A DNA stretch of 23,915 nt from JANQRV01 sp964533785 (GTDB taxonomy: Bacteria; Bacteroidota; Bacteroidia; Chitinophagales; Saprospiraceae): the NCBI GenBank assembly GCA_964533785.1, contig CAZHNG010000067.1, positions 1 to 23,915 of the forward strand. Direction: 5' to 3'. The position numbers and the translations under genes are program-made. This document shows positions 23,557 through 23,915 of the stretch, in pieces (position 1 is the first letter of the stretch; each line of letters opens with the position of its first letter). A model generated the notes under the pieces. It was not told the DNA's origin, made no database searches, and saw nothing but the letters and a program-made list of their open reading frames with translations.

Positions 23557-23915
23557 AATGACCTGCTATTCAACAATTCTTGGGACGATACAGATGAAGT
23601 GAGAAGCAAAATGAGTATCAATCATCATCAAATGCTAATCATACCTTTTAGGTTCAGCTCACGAACAGGTGTTGGCGGCCATGGCCGTCCACGTAGGGCT
23701 CGCCACGTGGGGCCCGCATGGGTCTGGGCAGGCATAGAGAACATGTAGTGCATAGAGATATTGTGTTTTTCGAAAGGATTTAGTTCGCTCCGCCACGTAG
23801 GGCCCGTATGGGCCCGGGCAAACGTTTGAGAGCAGGGAGCCCAAAAAGAAAAAATTGAGAAATTTTTTCTTTTTAAACTCTATGTTCTCCATATCTCTAT
23901 GCCTGCCCGCCGAAA
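23557..23915. repeat. 3-prime intergenic region with two copies of the CCACGTAGGGCCC repeat
   Basis: After the synthetase stop there is about 125 bp of plain sequence, then a diverged repeat head at 23687-23732 (GTCCACGTAGGGCTCGCCAC, then ATGGGTCTGGGCAGG). A second head with its long tail follows at 23791-23915, matching 661-784 with a few substitutions and one-base shifts. The window ends inside this copy (CCCGCCGAAA), so the full element probably continues. No gene is seen. Confidence 0.75.

Noticed and set aside
23659..23892. 77-codon minus-strand ORF near the window end
   Set aside because: Made of the CCACGTAGGGCCC repeat; its Cys/Pro-rich translation follows from the repeat text.

Overview
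The window looks like a chromosomal stretch of a Bacteroidota bacterium, probably Saprospiraceae-like (Lewinella or Haliscomenobacter relatives). This rests on gene style and was not tested by a search. Supporting signs are few Shine-Dalgarno sites, A-rich leaders, a seven-residue-style H-box kinase with periplasmic TPRs, CcmC with an N-terminal extension, a DUF1080 plus PA14 lipoprotein, an AraC regulator, a BD-FAE-like esterase, and many dispersed palindromic repeats in the intergenic DNA. Two 10-N assembly gaps (14742-14751 and 23287-23296) both fall inside genes. No rRNA, tRNA or CRISPR array was seen.

Layout. 1-930 is repeat-rich: a tandem hairpin repeat at the very start, one doubtful small ORF with a terminator, a CAGATAC repeat, and a 260-bp element with inverted ends. 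Then comes a membrane histidine kinase (1025-2662, +), tail to tail with an AraC regulator (2659-3579, -). 3920-8276 (-) is a regulator (Crp/Fnr) followed by a tightly spaced trio: beta-barrel protein, PepSY-associated membrane protein, GH3 lipoprotein. 8719-12555 (-) holds a heme-handling CcmC homologue, a DUF1080/PA14 lipoprotein and a two-domain VOC protein. 12848-15114 (+) is a secreted cysteine-rich repeat protein followed by a secreted thioredoxin-fold protein, with a perfect 10-bp hairpin between them. 15316-17594 (-) is a small lipoprotein, a MoaD/ThiS-type ubiquitin-like protein and a cytoplasmic six-Asp-box propeller. 17699-18243 holds a decayed RAYT (REP-associated transposase) N-terminus. 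XdhC (18244-19266, +) converges on a zinc alcohol dehydrogenase (19661-20767, -). A secreted esterase (21108-21929, -) diverges from an ACSF3/MatB-like malonyl-CoA synthetase (22054-23556, +). The window ends in a second copy of the repeat seen at 661-784.

The genes do not form one pathway. The most interesting small modules are the Cys-rich protein with its thioredoxin partner, the MoaD-like protein with its Asp-box propeller, and the barrel/PepSY/GH3 operon. The intergenic DNA is dominated by at least four repeat families, and a RAYT relic lies among them. The AraC gene and the 6374-8400 block are visibly more A+T-rich than the flanking genes.
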